Below, in pieces: positions 43,922 to 56,500 of a DNA stretch of 64,000 nt (positions are counted from its first letter, which is position 1; each line of letters opens with the position of its first letter). The stretch is from Globodera rostochiensis (lineage: Eukaryota; Nematoda; Chromadorea; Rhabditida; Heteroderidae), in NCBI GenBank assembly GCA_018350325.1, contig JAEVLN010000006.1, forward strand, positions 3,896,056 to 3,960,055, written 5' to 3'. The notes below the pieces were generated by a model. That model was given only the letters and a program-made list of their open reading frames with translations, ran no database searches and had not been told where the DNA came from. Position numbers and translations under genes: made by a program.

Positions 43922-44757
43922 TGGTTCAATCGATTAGCTTCGTTTGAAGATAGCTTCTTCTGATAGGCAGCTATCATTTGCTATGCTTTGCGACTGAATC
44001 GGTTACGCTTAAAAAAGTTATGGCACTCGAATCAGAAGCGGCTTTTTGGTTATTCAACACACAATTTTAGGTTCAAAAGCAATGGCGGCGCCGGGCTGCG
44101 GCGGCAAAACAACGTTCCCCTACTACCGCAATGTCGGCATCACAACAGGCACACTGCAAACGGTGCCTTGGTGGGTGATTTAGGGAATTTTTGCGATGAA
44201 AAATGCTTCTTTTATTTGTTTTAAAATTGGGGTTTAATTTTTGGACTTTGCTGAGAAAAGATATGTATTCGTTTAAGCAATTTTTATGTGCAAAAGAGCG
44301 AATTTTTTTAATATTTTTGTGTCAAAAGTATTTTTTGAATTATTTTTGTTCAAAAAAACAAACAGCAAATTTTTTCGTTAAAGAATTGCATTTTTTTAAA
44401 TTAAAATTTAAATAACATTTAAAATCAGTTTTGATCCGCCTAACAAAATCATTTAATGTTTAAATTTTTGTTCATAGGGCTATTCGCCCGGAAGCGCCAG
44501 CGGCTCCAACGCTAAAACAGCCAAAGTCGCGCGCCATTATCGCACTCGCCCAAACTGTTGGCGGACAAAAGGGCAGAAAAAGTGCGCCGCCCATGCTCAA
44601 CAGGTGATTAAAAACGCTTCCGATCGATCCGAGTTTGTCGAATGCTTTCAATTTGTTAAAAAGAAATTGTAACTTTCTTAAGCTTAACCGATTCAGTTGC
44701 AAAGCACATCAAATGATAGCATTTAGAAGAAGCTGTCTTCAAGCAGAAACTAAAAAA
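43922..44757. mobile_element. Element bounded by inverted repeats of about 90 bp, carrying GC-rich exon-like segments
   Basis: 43922-44030 and 44660-44757 are diverged inverted copies of each other, sharing GCTTCTTCT, TATCATTTG, GCTTTGC and ACTGAATCGGTTA blocks. Between them lie two GC-rich open segments with splice-like edges. No target duplication was identified. Confidence 0.6.
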
Positions 44758-44951
44758 AGAAAAAAATTAATAAAAACAATTTTTATTGGAAACTGAGTTT
44801 CTCTTTAGCTTCATTCTCTGAACTTGAACTGTTAACCTCAAAATTAATTAATACAAATTTTCAGCAATCGCTGGCAGCTGGCGGGGCGGGTATAATGTCG
44901 AAGAATTGTTGCGGTTCATTTGTGCTAGTGCCAATGCCATCGTCAAAATAA
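44071..44951 (+). CDS. Possible 3' exons of an unrecognised gene (44071-44162, 44478-44603, 44865-44951)
   Basis: The last two segments join in phase across GT..AG sites and end at a TAA (44949-44951), giving a Gly/Ala/Ser-rich peptide ending SFVLVPMPSSK. The first segment starts after ACAATTTTAG but its frame to the next is uncertain. The exons straddle the right arm of the inverted repeat at 43922-44757. They could be a gene disrupted by or captured in an element. I do not recognise the product. Confidence 0.35.
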
Positions 44952-45344
44952 TGCCATTCTTCTAAATACAATTCATTCAACGTTTAAAATGGTGTGATTG
45001 CATATTCATAAATTACTGTATTGATTATTAAATGGAGTATTATTTTTAATATGTAGTTTATTTATTATTTATAATTTTATTTAATTATTTGTATAATTTA
45101 TGAATAAATAATATTGGATATTTATTCACAGCCTTCGCCTGCCAGCATAGCTAAAACATTGCTATTGTTTAAATTTTTTAATATAAATTTAATCTGTGTA
45201 AATAAAATTTACAAATGAATTTTATATGTAAATATTTTAATCGATTTGGTTCCCAATTGTCCTTAATTTGAACATTCTTATCTCACTCTCTATCCGTTAA
45301 GACTAACCATTAAAAATAAATATATAAAATTTTAATAATAGGAA

Positions 45345-46115
45345 ATCTAAAATGTGAATTTATTTTTAATAGCTCTATCTTAAAGAAATTTAAGACAAAA
45401 AAATATTTGAAAATTTATTTTTAAACAAAATTTAGGCCCAGCCAACCCTCCGACAGAAGAGGAGGGGCAGGTCGAAACTTTTCGCCAAAACACTTGACCG
45501 ATCGGATCAGATATTCAGTGATTATAGATAATTGAAATAATTTATTGAATTTTTTGATATGACTCCTTTTGAATTATTGTATTTTTGAATAATCCATCAT
45601 ACCTATTTTAGGTTTTAAACATCAAAACGTCTTTTAGTTTATTTATTATGCAGAAACTATTTATATTATTCTTAACGCTCTTAAAAAATAGTTATCTGTG
45701 GTTCTTTTTTTGCAAATTTGTATTCAACTTTTGGATTGTAGGCGTTTTTTAAAAATTAATTTGCTCTCGTTAATCACTAATAACATTCCCCCCATGCCTT
45801 GTGACTTGTTCCGCACGTTAATTTCTTGCCCTTTGGACTTACACCGACGTTTTTTGTTAATATTTATTCCTTAATTCTTTGATCACAGCCTTCTCAAACA
45901 TACTATTTAAGAAGCGAGGCGCTGTTCAGACTATCCAACATTTTGGATTTTCAATTAAAAAATGTGAATTTATTTTTAATTGCCCTATCTTAAGGAAATT
46001 TATGACAAAAAAAAATATTTGAAAGTTTATTTTTAAACAAAATTTAGGCCCAGCCAACTCTCCGACAGAAGAGGAGCCAAGCCGAAACTTTTGGCCAAAA
46101 CATTTGCCGTTGGCC
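45345..46115. repeat. Direct repeat pair of about 165 bp flanking a degraded block
   Basis: 45345-45510 and 45955-46115 are near copies (shared landmark AGGCCCAGCCAACCCTCCGA or its variant). The sequence between is a third, decayed copy of the block at 29080-29390 and 46745-47065. Confidence 0.65.
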
Positions 46116-47391
46116 AAAAGTCCGGACTGCCGGGGAGCTGGTAATGTTTATAAAGCAAATTACTTTGTAAAATAAAAAATAAAATAAATATATTATAAAA
46201 ATCATAAATATGTCAGCGTATTAATTTTTGAATTCGAATAATTCAAAGTCAGTATTATTTGAATCTTTAACAAAATGGATTTTATAAAATTTGAATTTTA
46301 CTAGTAAAATTTGAGATCCTATTTTTTGAAAGAAAATATTGAAACAATAAAGAAAAACAGTATTTTCAAATTTTACAAATAAAATTCGAATTTTGCCGAG
46401 TTTAAAAAGAATTTTTTTTTATCAAAATACTTTAATTATTTCAAATAATATTAGGATTACTCGAATAATTCTAATATTCAAATAAAAGGTGGAGAATCAT
46501 AACGGAAAATATTAATTGTAAAAACAAAAAAATTAAATTGAATAGACACTTCTGACTCCCGAACACAATATGGCCAATGTGGCTATAAGTGCTGACAGAT
46601 GGAAGACCGATCAGATCAGATAATCATCGATTATAAATAATTGAAATAATGTATTTAATTTTTTTTAAATTAATTCTCTTTGAAGTATCGCATTTTCCCG
46701 ATAATTTCATCATCTCGCTTTAAAAAAATGTTTTCTTGTTTATTTATTTTCATAATCATGCATAAACTATTTATTCGATTTTAATGCTATTGAAAAATGG
46801 TATTATTTGTGGAAAATTAAAATCATTTTTTGGTAAATTTATCATTTTCGACTTTTGGATTGGAGGCATTTTTTTTTACTTTGCTCATGTTTATAATTTT
46901 CCTTGTGACTGTTCGCACGTTAATTTCTTGCCCATTTGGACTTACACGAACGCTATGTGATAATGTTTTTTCTCAAATTCTTTGATCGCTGCCTTTTCAA
47001 CAACCCTATTTAAGGAGCGATGTCCTGCCCCGACTATCGGCATTTGGGCAACAGTGCGGAAAGAAAACATTTTTTTTTGATTTGTTAAAATTCTCATTAA
47101 GTACTGATATGATATGCCCTTTTTAGAAGCGAAAATATGCACCTCCAATGAATAAATTGTTTAAATGCGCCGTTTATTTAAATAGCAAATTATTATTTTT
47201 TATATCTTGTCCTTAATTTTAACCTTGGGCTTATTACATCCCTGTCATTAAGCACTGTAACTTAACAGTATATTTAAGTGTCTGACATTTTTTTCTCCAT
47301 TTTTACAAGCCTATAAAACTAAAAAAGCCTGATAATTTTCAAACTAAAATCAAAAAATTTCTATAAAAAATATTATTCGTATAATATTTAT

Positions 47392-48348
47392 CAGTGTTTT
47401 CCTGTTCCAACAATTTTGAACCTGTTCCTGTTCCTGTTCTGTTCTAAAATCTTAGAACAGCCTGTCTGTTCTGTTCCTGTTCTGTTCCGACCTCGAGAAC
47501 AGAACAGGAACAGGAACAGAACAGGAACAGAACAGAGTAAACTGTTCTTAGACTGTTCCAAATTAAAAATTTTCCGAGTGAAATTCAGTCTGAAATTTTA
47601 ATTGATGATGCATTGGACAAAGTGTTCAATCACTTCCTAGTGATGCTCGAGACCTAACCTTACCAAGACTTTACCCCGAGACTCGAGATTGACCCTCAAA
47701 AACACGAGACTTTTACGAAAATATTTTAATTTAGGTTTTGCAACCATTTTTTGAAGATTTTGATGGAATTGTTAAAAAAATTGGTCTTGATTTTTAAAAA
47801 CAAAACAAAAGGGTCCCCCTATGATTTTTTTCTCAAGTTTAATGAAACAAATAAAAAATTTATATGTCTTCAAAAAATACTAAATCTAAAATATTTTTAA
47901 TTACCATCAAAGTTCATAAAAAGAGAGAAAAAAAAATCATTTACAAAGTCGGGGGTTCGAACCCACAGCCCCCCAGGCATCACATATCACTCACCATTAC
48001 ACCACACCAGGGAGTAAAATAAAAAGAATAAAAAAGATTTTCACTAGGGAAAGTTGAACCTTAGCCAAAATTGAATCACGTCACTCAGTTTAACCACTAC
48101 GTCACCTGAGATCATACTGAATAGTTGGAAAATTTCAAATATATTACTCAATAAAAGTTGAATTCTTCAATTTTTACCCTGTTCTAGCTTGGCCTGTTCT
48201 GTTCCTGTTCTGTTCCTGTTCTGTTCCTGTTCCAAGGATTTTGAATCTGTTCCTGTTCCTGTGCTGTTCTAAATTCTAGAATAGAACAGGAACAGGAACA
48301 GGAACAGAACAGGAACAGAACAGGCCAAGCTGGAACAGGAAAACACTG
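47392..48348. mobile_element. hAT-type element, 957 bp, CCTGTTCTGTTCC arrays
   Basis: Inverted ends CAGTGTTTTCCTGTTCC, perfect 8-bp duplication ATATTTAT (47384-47391 and 48349-48356). The paralogous position in copy A (about 29668-29680) is uninterrupted, giving an empty site. The interior has tRNA-like segments on - at 47948-48010 (GGTGTAATGGTGAGTG, GGTTCGAACCCC) and 48032-48112. Confidence 0.95.
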
Positions 48349-49113
48349 ATATTTATTAAAATTTTTATTTACCTTTGCACCCAAATTTAATTTTTATGTG
48401 TATTTGGAGTATTTTCTTATTTATGTATTGATCACCGTTTGGCTTCGTTTTTCTTCTTAAATTAATAAGAAAAGTCAGTATGGATTTTTTAAATTCAAAT
48501 TTTTCTAAAATCGAGGTTTTATATCCATTTAAAATCTTCTCATTCTTTGCGGTTCTATAATTATTTGGTAGTTCCTATATCGGGCACTTATTTCACAATA
48601 TTTAGTCCCTTAAAAAACAAGTTGAGTCTAAAATTCAAAATTTCTCAACAGCGCCGATTTGCACCGTTTACCCCCTCCCCGCTCATGAAGCTCAAAGTAA
48701 GCCTGAAGAGGACGCTAACTTAATAAAAAAATTGTATTTTGGGGATATTTTTTTCTAAATTTCATCTCTCCAACCTAGATATTGTTGGTATTGAAAATAT
48801 GATAAAACAATCCACATTTATGTCAAAATAAATGTTTCATCACATTTAGAACGTTTTAACAGACGTTTCCCCCATTAACAAAAATTTGCAAATATTTTTT
48901 AATTAAAATGCGCGCAAACAGAACAAATTTTTTAAACATTCATCACATCTTTCTGAATTTTTGCTTCTATTTTCTAACAAAGAATTGAACAATATACTTA
49001 GTAATTCATGACTCACGCTTCACTCCCTTTTATAAGTATACCCAAATTGAGATATTCTGTCTTAATTCGTGATGGTGTTCGACTAAGTTTTTACAGATTT
49101 TATAATCATAAAA

Positions 49114-50070
49114 ATGTTGTTTGTTCTGCAAACTTTCATCCTGTTTTCTTTTGTATTGCTGAATGCAGCATTTGCAGACGAATGCGATGTATGTTTTGTG
49201 CATTAAATTTTTCATGTATCAGCTAAAGCCAGGGATTTCTCGGCCAAATGATTATTTCAAAATTTTGTTTTTAATTCTCAACTTGACATTGCAGAAATCG
49301 GAAAGCAAAAAATGGTCAAGTTGCCGATGGGACAAAAAGAAATACATCACCCAAGAAATACGTGATTGGCAAAGACGTAAGGGATTTGACAGTCCCTGGG
49401 AAAATTTTTCTTAAGCCGGCACCCCATCGTGCGCATCAATTTCGATTGCGGGCTTATTGCAAAAAGCGGCCGAAATTCACTTCGGTGAAAAACGGCAGAT
49501 TTCGACTCAGGCTGTTTTGGACTGTTTCGGATCATGTTCCGTCACTTCTCCCCTAAAAATACTGATGTATGCCAAGCTATGTTTAAACAAATAATAATTG
49601 ACCAACTGTTTTGAAGCAAACTTTGCACAGAGTGCCGTAAAGATCGCAAAGACTGGGAAAACTGGATTTTCCTTGACTTGCCCGCCGGCCTGTACCCCGA
49701 GTACGATGGCGCAGCGCACCAATGTCGCATAAACGCCGCAAACAAACCATACTTTGCAAACATTTGCATTGACTACGAACTGTACTCAGAGCGAGGCCGC
49801 AAGCCAAAATTGCAAAGCCTCGATCAATTGAAGGCATTGATTGAGCAAGGAGTAGTGATGGCAGATAAAAATTGTGTAACAGTATAAGAGTTCATTAATT
49901 CTTTCTTTTCTTTTTTTCTTATTGTAATAATTTGTAATTTAGTTCTCAAAGTGAAACGTGGATTTTGGCACTATTCTCTGGATTTGAACCACGTGTACGA
50001 CCCTAAGAAGGATCGATCAGTTTACGAAACGGAGATGCATTTGAAATTTTCCAGTAATTTGTTTATGTGA
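49114..50070 (+). pseudogene. Paralogue of the secreted C1A peptidase, donor site lost and 61 codons deleted
   Basis: Exons correspond one-to-one with copy A: 49114-49188, 49295-49376, 49416-49566, 49617 to about 49864, and 49943-50070. The signal peptide and CASISIAG block are kept. Two lesions are seen. The exon 4 donor, GCAG followed by GTAAAA in copy A, here reads GCAGATAAAA. The last exon is 183 bp shorter: it jumps in frame from the codon of the catalytic histidine (ETEMH) to the terminal NLFM-stop, removing the GY and asparagine/WGEKGY blocks. It cannot encode a normal peptidase. The in-frame nature of the deletion leaves open a shortened secreted product if splicing is rescued. Confidence 0.8.
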
Positions 50071-50572
50071 TATTTTAAAAAATGTTTAAAGAACTGCCTT
50101 TAATTACTACATTGGCTTTATCGAATAAATAAACCGAATAATGCGGGGAAAGTAAACAAATCAGACAGATCTGGAATTTCCAATATAGTCGGATAAATCA
50201 CTAGTTGTTGCGCCTCTTCATTGGAGTTGATTGTCATGTTGTTGAAACTGGATTTTGGTTATGATTCCCTTTTTTAAATCCCATCCAATGCGAATGAATA
50301 TTTTTTGCAACCGCGCCCATTGTTGATTTAAAAAAAAATTCCTATTTGGGCCTGAAACCGATAAGTGCCATATTTTTTCTGGGTGTGATACGGGCCAAAA
50401 ACTAAAATTGACACACAATCATTTTGTTTACCCTGTTGCTCCATTCTGATCCAAAAGCGCTGTTAGCTTCCAAAAAGAAAGCAATTTCAGTGGCCAGATC
50501 ACTGGAGGCGAGCGATACAAGAGAAATAAACGATCGTCTGGTGTTGTTTTTCCAAAAACTATGCCTTCCCTG

Positions 50573-53500
50573 TCAGGCCAGAACGATCTTTGCGCGCGAA
50601 AAAAACGCTTGAATCTGCAAAATTGGTTTAAAAAATGGTGAAACTTTAAATACAAACGTGCAGCGCCGTTCCAATGGCCGAATGTGCAATTCCACATAGC
50701 AATTCTCGAGGTAATTCAACAGCAAAAGGCCTTTGTCAAAACGGTCTCGTTGGAAGTAATATTTTCCAGGCTGGTAAACAAATAAAAAATAATGCTTAAT
50801 GGACTCATTTATGTAGCAATTTTGGGAAAAATGGATATGAGCTCCCGGCTCAAAATCATTCAAAACTACTTTTACGACTTTTAAGTAAACCAAAGCACGA
50901 TAATGGAAAATTTATGCAGATAGTTGGAAAATAGCATCTAATTTAGAGTGGCAAATCCATAAAAAAATAGTTCCCACCCTATTTGTTATGGTTGGTTGCC
51001 AAATCTTTTTACAAAGAAATGTTTTTTAAATTATGTATTCACGGGGATTGACGAATCTGCCGATGAATAATCATCCCACCGCTCCCAACTGGAATTCGCA
51101 TCATTGTAAAAATGGCACCTATGCTGCATGTCCACCTGTAAATGACAAGTACTTCTTATTTTGCAGTTGCAATTCGTAACACGTTGCCTCAAAGCTCCGC
51201 ACATTTCGGGTCAACTACTTCACCCATATCAAAAAAAAACCAAATTTGGGTAAGTAAGAATACAGTCCCGAATTTATTAAATAGGGGGGGGGGGCTTATG
51301 CAATTTCCATAGAAGACCAAATTTAATTTCAAGAACAAATTTTTAAAGTCGCTCCCGAAGTTCAAAAACCCCCGAGGGCTTCTCAGAATTGCGTAATACC
51401 CATTTGAAAAAACAAAAATCGGGAGCTGTATTCTTTACCTAGGTGTACCATCAATTTATCTATCTCATCGAGAGCTCATTAGGCAAATATTCCAAATAGA
51501 GTCCGGCGCAGGACCGGATCTTGCGCAGGATTTTGCAGGATCCGGTCCGCAATCCTGCACTTTTTGGGCTTTTGCAGGATTAGCAGGATTGCAGGATTTG
51601 CAGGATTAATCCTGCAGGATCCAATCCTGCAAAAATTTTGAGTTCCAATCCTGCAACAGGATCCGCAAATTTGACTGCGGATCCTGAAATTATTAAATTT
51701 AGTAACCCATAGTGCCAATTGTCCCCCAATTATGTGGTGGTGTAGTGGTGAGTGCGTCTGGTCCGCGAAATTTTCTGGGTTGGGTTCGAACCCCGACTGT
51801 GTAAATCATTTTATTAGCCATTTTTTGTTAACTTTTAAGTGATTTTTTTAACAAAGCTGTGTTAAAATCTTCAAAAAATTTCTCGGCGGCGCCTATCGGC
51901 ACCGCCGATTCCTCCCATTCCTAAAAAGCTTCAAAACATACCACTAGAGAATTTTCACTTTTTGAAAAGTTTTTGGGGATTATTGTGAATCTGAGTTGTT
52001 GGGCCAAGTCGAACATGACGAGAAATCCACAAATTTTTTTTTCACAAATTACAAAATCGTCTTCGTTCTTGAGGTTTTTGAGGATGATGATAATAGATTT
52101 TAAAAATTTATTTAAAATTTTTAAGAAAAAAATTTTGATTAATAAAATTTTCTTCACCCCTGCCCCCGAATATTTGGACGTCCCCGATTCCCAACATGGC
52201 CAACCCCAACCCCCGACTTTCCTGCCCCCGAGGGGCCGGGGAGCAACACTAATTTTGAGCCAAAATTGATTTTTGAAAATTTTTGACTCAATCCTGCAAT
52301 CCTGCGCAGGATCCCGCAAATTCTAAATGCAGGATTAGCAGGATTGCAGGATTTGCAGGATTAATCCTGCAGGATCCGGTCCTGCAAAAAATTTTGAATT
52401 CCAATCCTGCAACAGGATCCGCAAATTTGATTTTGCCGGTCTCTAATTCCAAATGCGTATTTTACTCTGTAAAAAAGGGGCAACATCTTTTGTTTTTGAT
52501 GCTTGTCATTGTTTGTTGCGGAGTCCTCTTCCATCAAATACACAAAAATTTGGTCACTCTGTGCAACTGGACACGAAGCGGGATGCACGCGGAGATTATC
52601 AGGCTATAAAATAGAAAAAGGCTTGTAAATTTAAAAGAAGTTATTTAATATAAAGCTTTATTTTAAAATTTAAAAAAATTAATTTAACGAAATATTGGCA
52701 AATAGGACCTGCTCGATAGGCACAGGAAAGTCAATTTTTGTCGCGAACGCAATTGAACGTCCCTTAAAATTGCTAACATATTATTGTACTTTTTGATTTA
52801 GTAGAAATTGCTTTAATCGATATGATAGTAAAAATATTATTGTTGACTTTGATGTTTTTAGCTTTGGTTGGAGCTTCTAGAGCCCATCCATATTTCCATA
52901 TTTTCCCAATATAAAGTTTTTTTATCATTATTCATCCATATTTTGCAATTTTCCAATATTTGGTCCATTTTTACAATTTTGATCCATATTTTATGGCCAT
53001 ATTTCGAGTTTGTATCCATATAATTTGTAGCCCTACTTATCACTGCTCCGAAGTTCGAAAATAGTTCCCTAAAAATCTCGCACCCGACAGCGCAGAATTG
53101 ACCCCCAACCGTGAATTCGGGATCCCGCCTCACAATTTTTGGTTTATCGAGATCGGTTCAGGTCACACGTTTTCTCAAATTAACAGGTTTGGTTGAGTGG
53201 GGTCGTTTTGGTCCCGACGTTTTGGTCCCGACCATGTCCCGGCCGTTTTGGTAAAAAATTAGACTTAGGGGTTCGTTAGGCTTAGGCCTAAACGACCTGG
53301 CTTGGGGGGGGGTGGGTTTTTTAAGGTTACCCAACATTTGCGGCCCGGACATTTGCGGCTCGGACATTTGCGGCCCGGACTTTTGCGGCTACAGCGAAAA
53401 TCGGACATTTGCGGCTAGACACTTGCGTCCGGACATTTGCGCCCCGGACATTTGCGGCCAAAATGTGAAGAGATTTAATATGCCTTTTTCGGACATTTGC

Positions 53501-56500
53501 GGCCCGACTTTTGCGGCCGCAGCCAAAATAAGACATTTGCGGCCGACATTTTGCCAATTTTCTAATATTTTTTAAAAACCCAAATCAACTAAATTCAATT
53601 TATGCATTTGACGTGTCAAGTAGAGACCGGAATTTTGAAATGACCGGTTGAAAAGTCCTGTTAATACCTCCCGGTTTTTAAAACATCGGAATCCCGATCC
53701 CGGCCTATTCTAATTGCAATTAGTATTGGGTAAATAGGAAAATGATACAACGATTTGGTCCGGTGGGAAGTTTTGATTTTTTTGGTAATATTAAAAAATC
53801 CCGCAGCGGGATCCCACAAATGCGATTTTGCCGCATCTAATCTAAATGCATTACACTATCTTCTCGCTGGCTAATAATTCAAGATTAGATGTCAGAGAGC
53901 AAAGCTCTGGTTGGGCCTTGAGCAAGGCAAGTGCATAAATTGAATTTAGCTGATTTGGGTTTTTAAAAATATTAGAAAATTGGCAAAATGTCGGCCGCAA
54001 ATGTCTTATTTTGGCTGCGGCCGCAAAAGTCGGGCCGCAAATGTCCGAAAAAGGCATATTAAATCTCTTCACATTTTGGCCGCAAATGTCCGGGCGCAAA
54101 TGTCCGGACGCAAGTGTCTAGCCGCAAATGTCCGATTTTCGCTGTAGCCGCAAAAGTCCGGGCCGCAAATGTCCGAGCCGCAAATGTCCGAAAAAGGCAT
54201 ATTAAATCTCTTCACATTTTGGCCGCAAATGTCCGGGCGCAAATGTCCGGACGCAAGTGTCTAGCCGCAAATGTCCGATTTTCGCTGTAGCCGCAAAAGT
54301 CCGGGCCGCAAATGTCCGAGCCGCAAATGTCCGGGCCGCAAATGTCTTACAGCCGTTTTTTAACTCTTTTTTATTCAATTCAACAAATGATTTAAGGGGG
54401 TTTGAATGTTATAAAATTGGTTGCGTAGCTCAAAATTTACAAGTATTAACACATTATGCTTAACAGTAAAAAATGCCAATTTGACGGTCCAAATATATCT
54501 GATACCAGTTTTATATTGTAAAAAATGGTTGGGACCAAAACAACCCCGAGACCAATCGTTTGGCTGCCTAACCCAGCCCTGCGCGGATTCAAGACTTATC
54601 ATAGCTCCGAAGTTCGAACCGTGTCAATGCGAAGATGGTAGACATGCGTGCAGAGGAGCATGCGTAGCGTAACATCATTAAACTCGGATTCGGCAACCAA
54701 CAGAATGGCTTCATTGTCTGACATGAAGTGGAAGTGCCAACGAAACTCGGAACCGCACAAATCCCATTCGCCAATCTTGAGTGGTTCTGTGTAAAAATGG
54801 TGGTGCCATTTATTGAACTGTGAACAGTCAGGTGCAGCAAAGAAGAAAACCATAAACAAAAAATCAATTAAAAGACTAAATGGAAAAATTTTCCATATTT
54901 TTATCCATATTTTGCCATTTTTTTTTAAATTCCATAACAAAAATGCAATAAAAACGAAATATGCACCCCTAACGATCGACTTGTTCAAAAAGTTCTAAAA
55001 ATGCACCATTAAAATTGACTTTTGCACATAAAATTCTGCCTAAAAAATGAAAAATTTCAAAATGAAATGCCGTTAATTTGCTTTTTTATTGCTCTTATTA
55101 CTTCTATTAGGAAATCTTGCCCATTGTTTGCAATATTTGAAAAAATTTTTATCCATATTTTGCAATTTTTGTCCACATTTTGCGATTTTTCATCCATATT
55201 TAATGGCCATATTTCGAGATTTTTTATCCATATAAATCGCCGCCCTACCTATCGTCAATGGTAGAGCGCAGGTCCCGAGTCTTCATCAGCAGCAGGGATG
55301 GACGCAACCAGCAGATGGAGGTCAGATTCGGGTTCTCTACGCCACCGAATACCCCTAGAAACACGTTTTGGATGATTTTAAAAAAATTTTGTTTTTGACC
55401 GAAGAGAATTTGCCAAAAATTTTAAAAATAAGCAATGGCAATCAGTCTATTTTCCACCAAAAATCTTGGCAATTGGCAATCAGCAGCAATTACGTCCATC
55501 CCTGTTGGTCTTGATCCTGAACTTAAGACTGCAAAATCCCGACGAGAATCCCGACCCCGAGCGGTATCTAAAAACGCGTACCACCGGCAAGTGCCATGTC
55601 CATCCTTTGCAGTGTGTTGTTGTGACGAATGAGTCGGAGCAACCGGACCGGACCATCCTCTGGTCCGAATGCCAAGTCACCCCTGAAGCAACGCTTAGAA
55701 GCGCCCTCTCTGGTGACAGTGCCATCCTCGGCAAGGCCCGGGTAGATACAAATGCCGTAGAAATTGGCACATGAACGGTCCAACCAGAGCCGGTCGGTGC
55801 CGATCATTCCGCCCAACTGGACGTGGCCAATCCGTTCCGGTGAACGCATACGTTCGCGCACATTCACGCGAAAGACCTTAAAAGAATGGGATGTTTTCAA
55901 ACTATTTATTCAGAAGAAGGACGTTAATTCTCTTTTTTCTTTTGCTTCTGTTTTAAATTTTCATTTAGAAATCCAAATAAAGCATGTGTATTCTCAGAAA
56001 ATCAGGAACTATAATGATAAGATTCACTAATATTGAATAATAATTTCACTTTTGGTAATTAATTGGAAATCTCAAAACATCTCGTGAGATTTTCGATATT
56101 CGAGATTTTGCGAGATTCTAGTTGGTCGTACCCAGGAAGTAAGGCAGAATTCGCAAAAAATTCTCTTTACCATTTTTGGAAAATCTTAATGGCGCTCAGA
56201 CGTGAACGCCATCTGACAAATGAGTGCCGACCCTCAAATGCCGAGCTTATATTTCAATCGACTCCTCTCGTCGAGACAAGTCGAAAGGTATCAAAATTTG
56301 ATTGGGAAACCACTTTGAAGCAAGTTATGAGCCCGGGACTGATGAACCATTAAAAACAAAACAAAAATTATTTGCCCTAATTAAAAAAAAATTAGAATCT
56401 GTTATTGTTGTTTGTATGTTATTTATTGGGCCTTTCATTATTATATCCGGCTTTTGTTACTTAAAAGTAGAGTTGGCCGGGACCGGGATTTTTGAGAAAA

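Noticed and set aside
44071..44162. P-loop ATPase motif (GCGGKTT) in one frame
   Set aside because: The frame giving this motif closes shortly after, and no other ATPase features are nearby.
53626..53843. hAT element in the centre of the palindrome
   Set aside because: Ends TAGAGACCGG and GCATCTA are suggestive, but the flanking octamers (GTGTCAAG and ATCTAAAT) do not match.
53312..54463. Alanine/arginine-rich proteins across the CATTTGCGGC repeats
   Set aside because: Open frames on both strands reflect the repeat unit and there is no start context or splice evidence.
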